Source: Salisapilia sapeloensis
Taxonomy: Eukaryota > Oomycota > Peronosporomycetes > Peronosporales > Salisapiliaceae
Reading direction: 5' to 3'
Assembly (NCBI GenBank): GCA_023334545.1
Contig: JAADVB010000062.1
Location: 1 to 64,000 of the forward strand
Length of the DNA stretch: 64,000 nt
In this document: positions 62,995 to 64,000 of the stretch, in pieces
Position numbering within the stretch: the stretch's first letter is position 1
Layout of the letters: every line of letters starts with the position of its first letter
Position numbers and translations under genes: made by a program
The notes under the pieces: generated by a model
Databases searched by the model: none
Told to the model about the DNA's origin: nothing
Seen by the model: the letters and a program-made list of their open reading frames with translations, nothing else

Positions 62995-63993
62995 TTATAC
63001 CTTGCGCATTTTACCGGTCGTTGAGCGAGTTGCCTTCGCAGCAGTTTGATGCATTTGGCAGTGGTTTCCTTTTCGTACAGAACGAGTGCACCCAGACATC
63101 TCACACCGCCTGCCTCCGCCGTGGGAAATGCAATATCCGTTCCCTCGATCTTTCTTCGTACATCCGTCGAAGATGCAGCGACGGATACCTCCGTGTAAAT
63201 AGCATAAGCCAAGTCGCTGCGTTCCTTTGTCACATCCGGGAACACTGCACTTCTTACCGCCTCCATGCGCTCTACAAAGCCCTCCTCCCTGAGAACTTTT
63301 ATGACAACCTTCCCTTTGGCAACGAGCACCGCCGCCATGCGTCTTGCATCGATTGTTTGACTGCGCTCTTCGAACGCATCCGTCCACCACACACTGTTTA
63401 GCTTTGCGAGGTGCCCTCAATGACTTTGATCCGTTCTCGCGTCCGAGAGACGATGGTGGAACGTATAAAGGATTCGGGATGATTGTACTGGCTGAGATGC
63501 TTGCATTACTGGTAGAAGGGAGCACAAAGGTCGCTGTCGACGGCGTATGCATGGACATTGGAATGTTGGACATGGTAGTTGCCAAGTGATTGCTGTACTG
63601 AGGATAACCCAAATGGAAAGAAGAGTGTGCGTTGTGATTCGCCATTGCTGGTCCTGTTGGGTGAACCGCTCCCAACATGTTGGCACTCGGTGACGTCCCA
63701 TTAATTGATCCAATTGACGACATGGATATGTTGCGTGATCGCGAGGCTCCACTGGCCACATCTTCCCATGTATCCCGCAGGAAAGTGTCAAAGGCCGGTG
63801 AAAGTGTTCTCGAGCCTCTTGTTTCTTCCTTTACGAATGGTGAATGGGCTCCATGTCCGCCCAACTTGACGAAACTGTGTCGAGCTCCACTCTGATTGCC
63901 AATGGGGGCTGTAATGCGCATGGAGGTATTCATTTTCGAGTCTGCTCGAGGTGTCGGGAGCCCATCGGAGCTTATAACACTCAAAGCGTCCAT
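62995..63993 (-). CDS. WRKY19-type Cys/His zinc-repeat protein (may extend past the window)
   Basis: Single exon, 332 residues from the ATG at 63993, seven bp from the window edge, so a longer N-terminus is possible. The N-terminal 200 residues are Ser/Thr/Asn-rich and disordered. Five tandem units of about 25 residues follow (about 203-315), each C-x4-C-x9-C-x2-H: CVVDGC...CKTH, CQREGC...CRAH, CSVPGC...CYLH, CIFDGC...CISH, CEMSGC...CQMH, mostly followed by GGG. Such zinc-binding repeats occur in Arabidopsis WRKY19 and in expanded oomycete families. DNA or RNA binding is likely; no WRKY domain is seen. The C-terminus is basic. Confidence 0.85.
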   Translation of the reverse strand: MDALSVISSDGLPTPRADSKMNTSMRITAPIGNQSGARHSFVKLGGHGAHSPFVKEETRGSRTLSPAFDTFLRDTWEDVASGASRSRNISMSSIGSINGTSPSANMLGAVHPTGPAMANHNAHSSFHLGYPQYSNHLATTMSNIPMSMHTPSTATFVLPSTSNASISASTIIPNPLYVPPSSLGRENGSKSLRAPRKAKQCVVDGCVRRAQSNNRCKTHGGGARCQREGCHKSSQGGGLCRAHGGGKKCSVPGCDKGTQRLGLCYLHGGIRRCIFDGCTKKDRGNGYCISHGGGRRCEMSGCTRSVRKGNHCQMHQTAAKATRSTTGKMRKV

Positions 63994-64000
63994 CGAGTCC

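Noticed and set aside
21250-64000. Search for transposons, CRISPR arrays, integration sites and viral genes
   Set aside because: No terminal repeats, integrase, reverse transcriptase or repeat-spacer pattern was seen by eye.

Overview
The window is nuclear DNA of an oomycete-type eukaryote: about 35 mostly conserved eukaryotic genes, many split by introns of 40-90 bp with GTRNGY-like donors and YAG acceptors, and no rRNA, tRNA, CRISPR or recognisable transposon. The oomycete reading rests on a seven-transmembrane protein fused to a TKL kinase, a WRKY19-type Cys/His repeat protein, an oomycete-like initiator upstream of LCB1, and very short introns in a compact genome. The order (Saprolegniales or Peronosporales) cannot be settled by eye. 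Most splice sites were placed by matching GT/AG sites to reading frame and protein family, so they are models.

Layout. 1-12.4 kb: lysosomal alpha-mannosidase (cut by the window edge), a doubtful small gene, a basic Ser/Arg-rich protein, RAMP4, serine palmitoyltransferase LCB1, CMC1, alpha-N-acetylglucosaminidase, CDP-diacylglycerol synthase, a RING/BRCT protein and a twin chromodomain protein. 12.5-24.3 kb: VPS8, a MORN-repeat protein, glucosidase II beta, a coiled-coil protein, a Cys-rich membrane protein and a pyrimidine 5'-nucleotidase. 24.3-32 kb: GRWD1, NDUFAF6, a KIX protein, a Lys-rich protein, BCCIP and a flavin monooxygenase. 32-42.3 kb: a PHD/IQ protein, a Deg7/Nma111-type protease, an MLF-like protein and a four-LIM/two-SH3 scaffold. 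42.3-51.3 kb: a tentative small gene, PUS10, MOT1/BTAF1 and dolichyldiphosphatase. 51.3-64 kb: a PX protein, a small membrane-like protein, an LRR protein, a one-TM protein, a Yme2/RNA12-like protein, the GPCR-TKL kinase and the Cys/His-repeat protein.

The genes form no operon or single pathway, but endomembrane functions are common: ER glycan processing (PRKCSH, DOLPP1), ER membrane biogenesis (RAMP4, LCB1, CDS), endolysosomal traffic (VPS8, PX) and lysosomal glycan breakdown (GH38, GH89). A second group is nuclear or ribosome-related (MOT1, KIX, chromodomain, RING/BRCT, GRWD1, BCCIP, PUS10), and a third mitochondrial (CMC1, NDUFAF6, Yme2-like, MLF-like). Genes tend to alternate strand, with divergent starts often 70-300 bp apart and convergent stops often under 65 bp apart. 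The one sizeable empty region is at 61,971-62,994.
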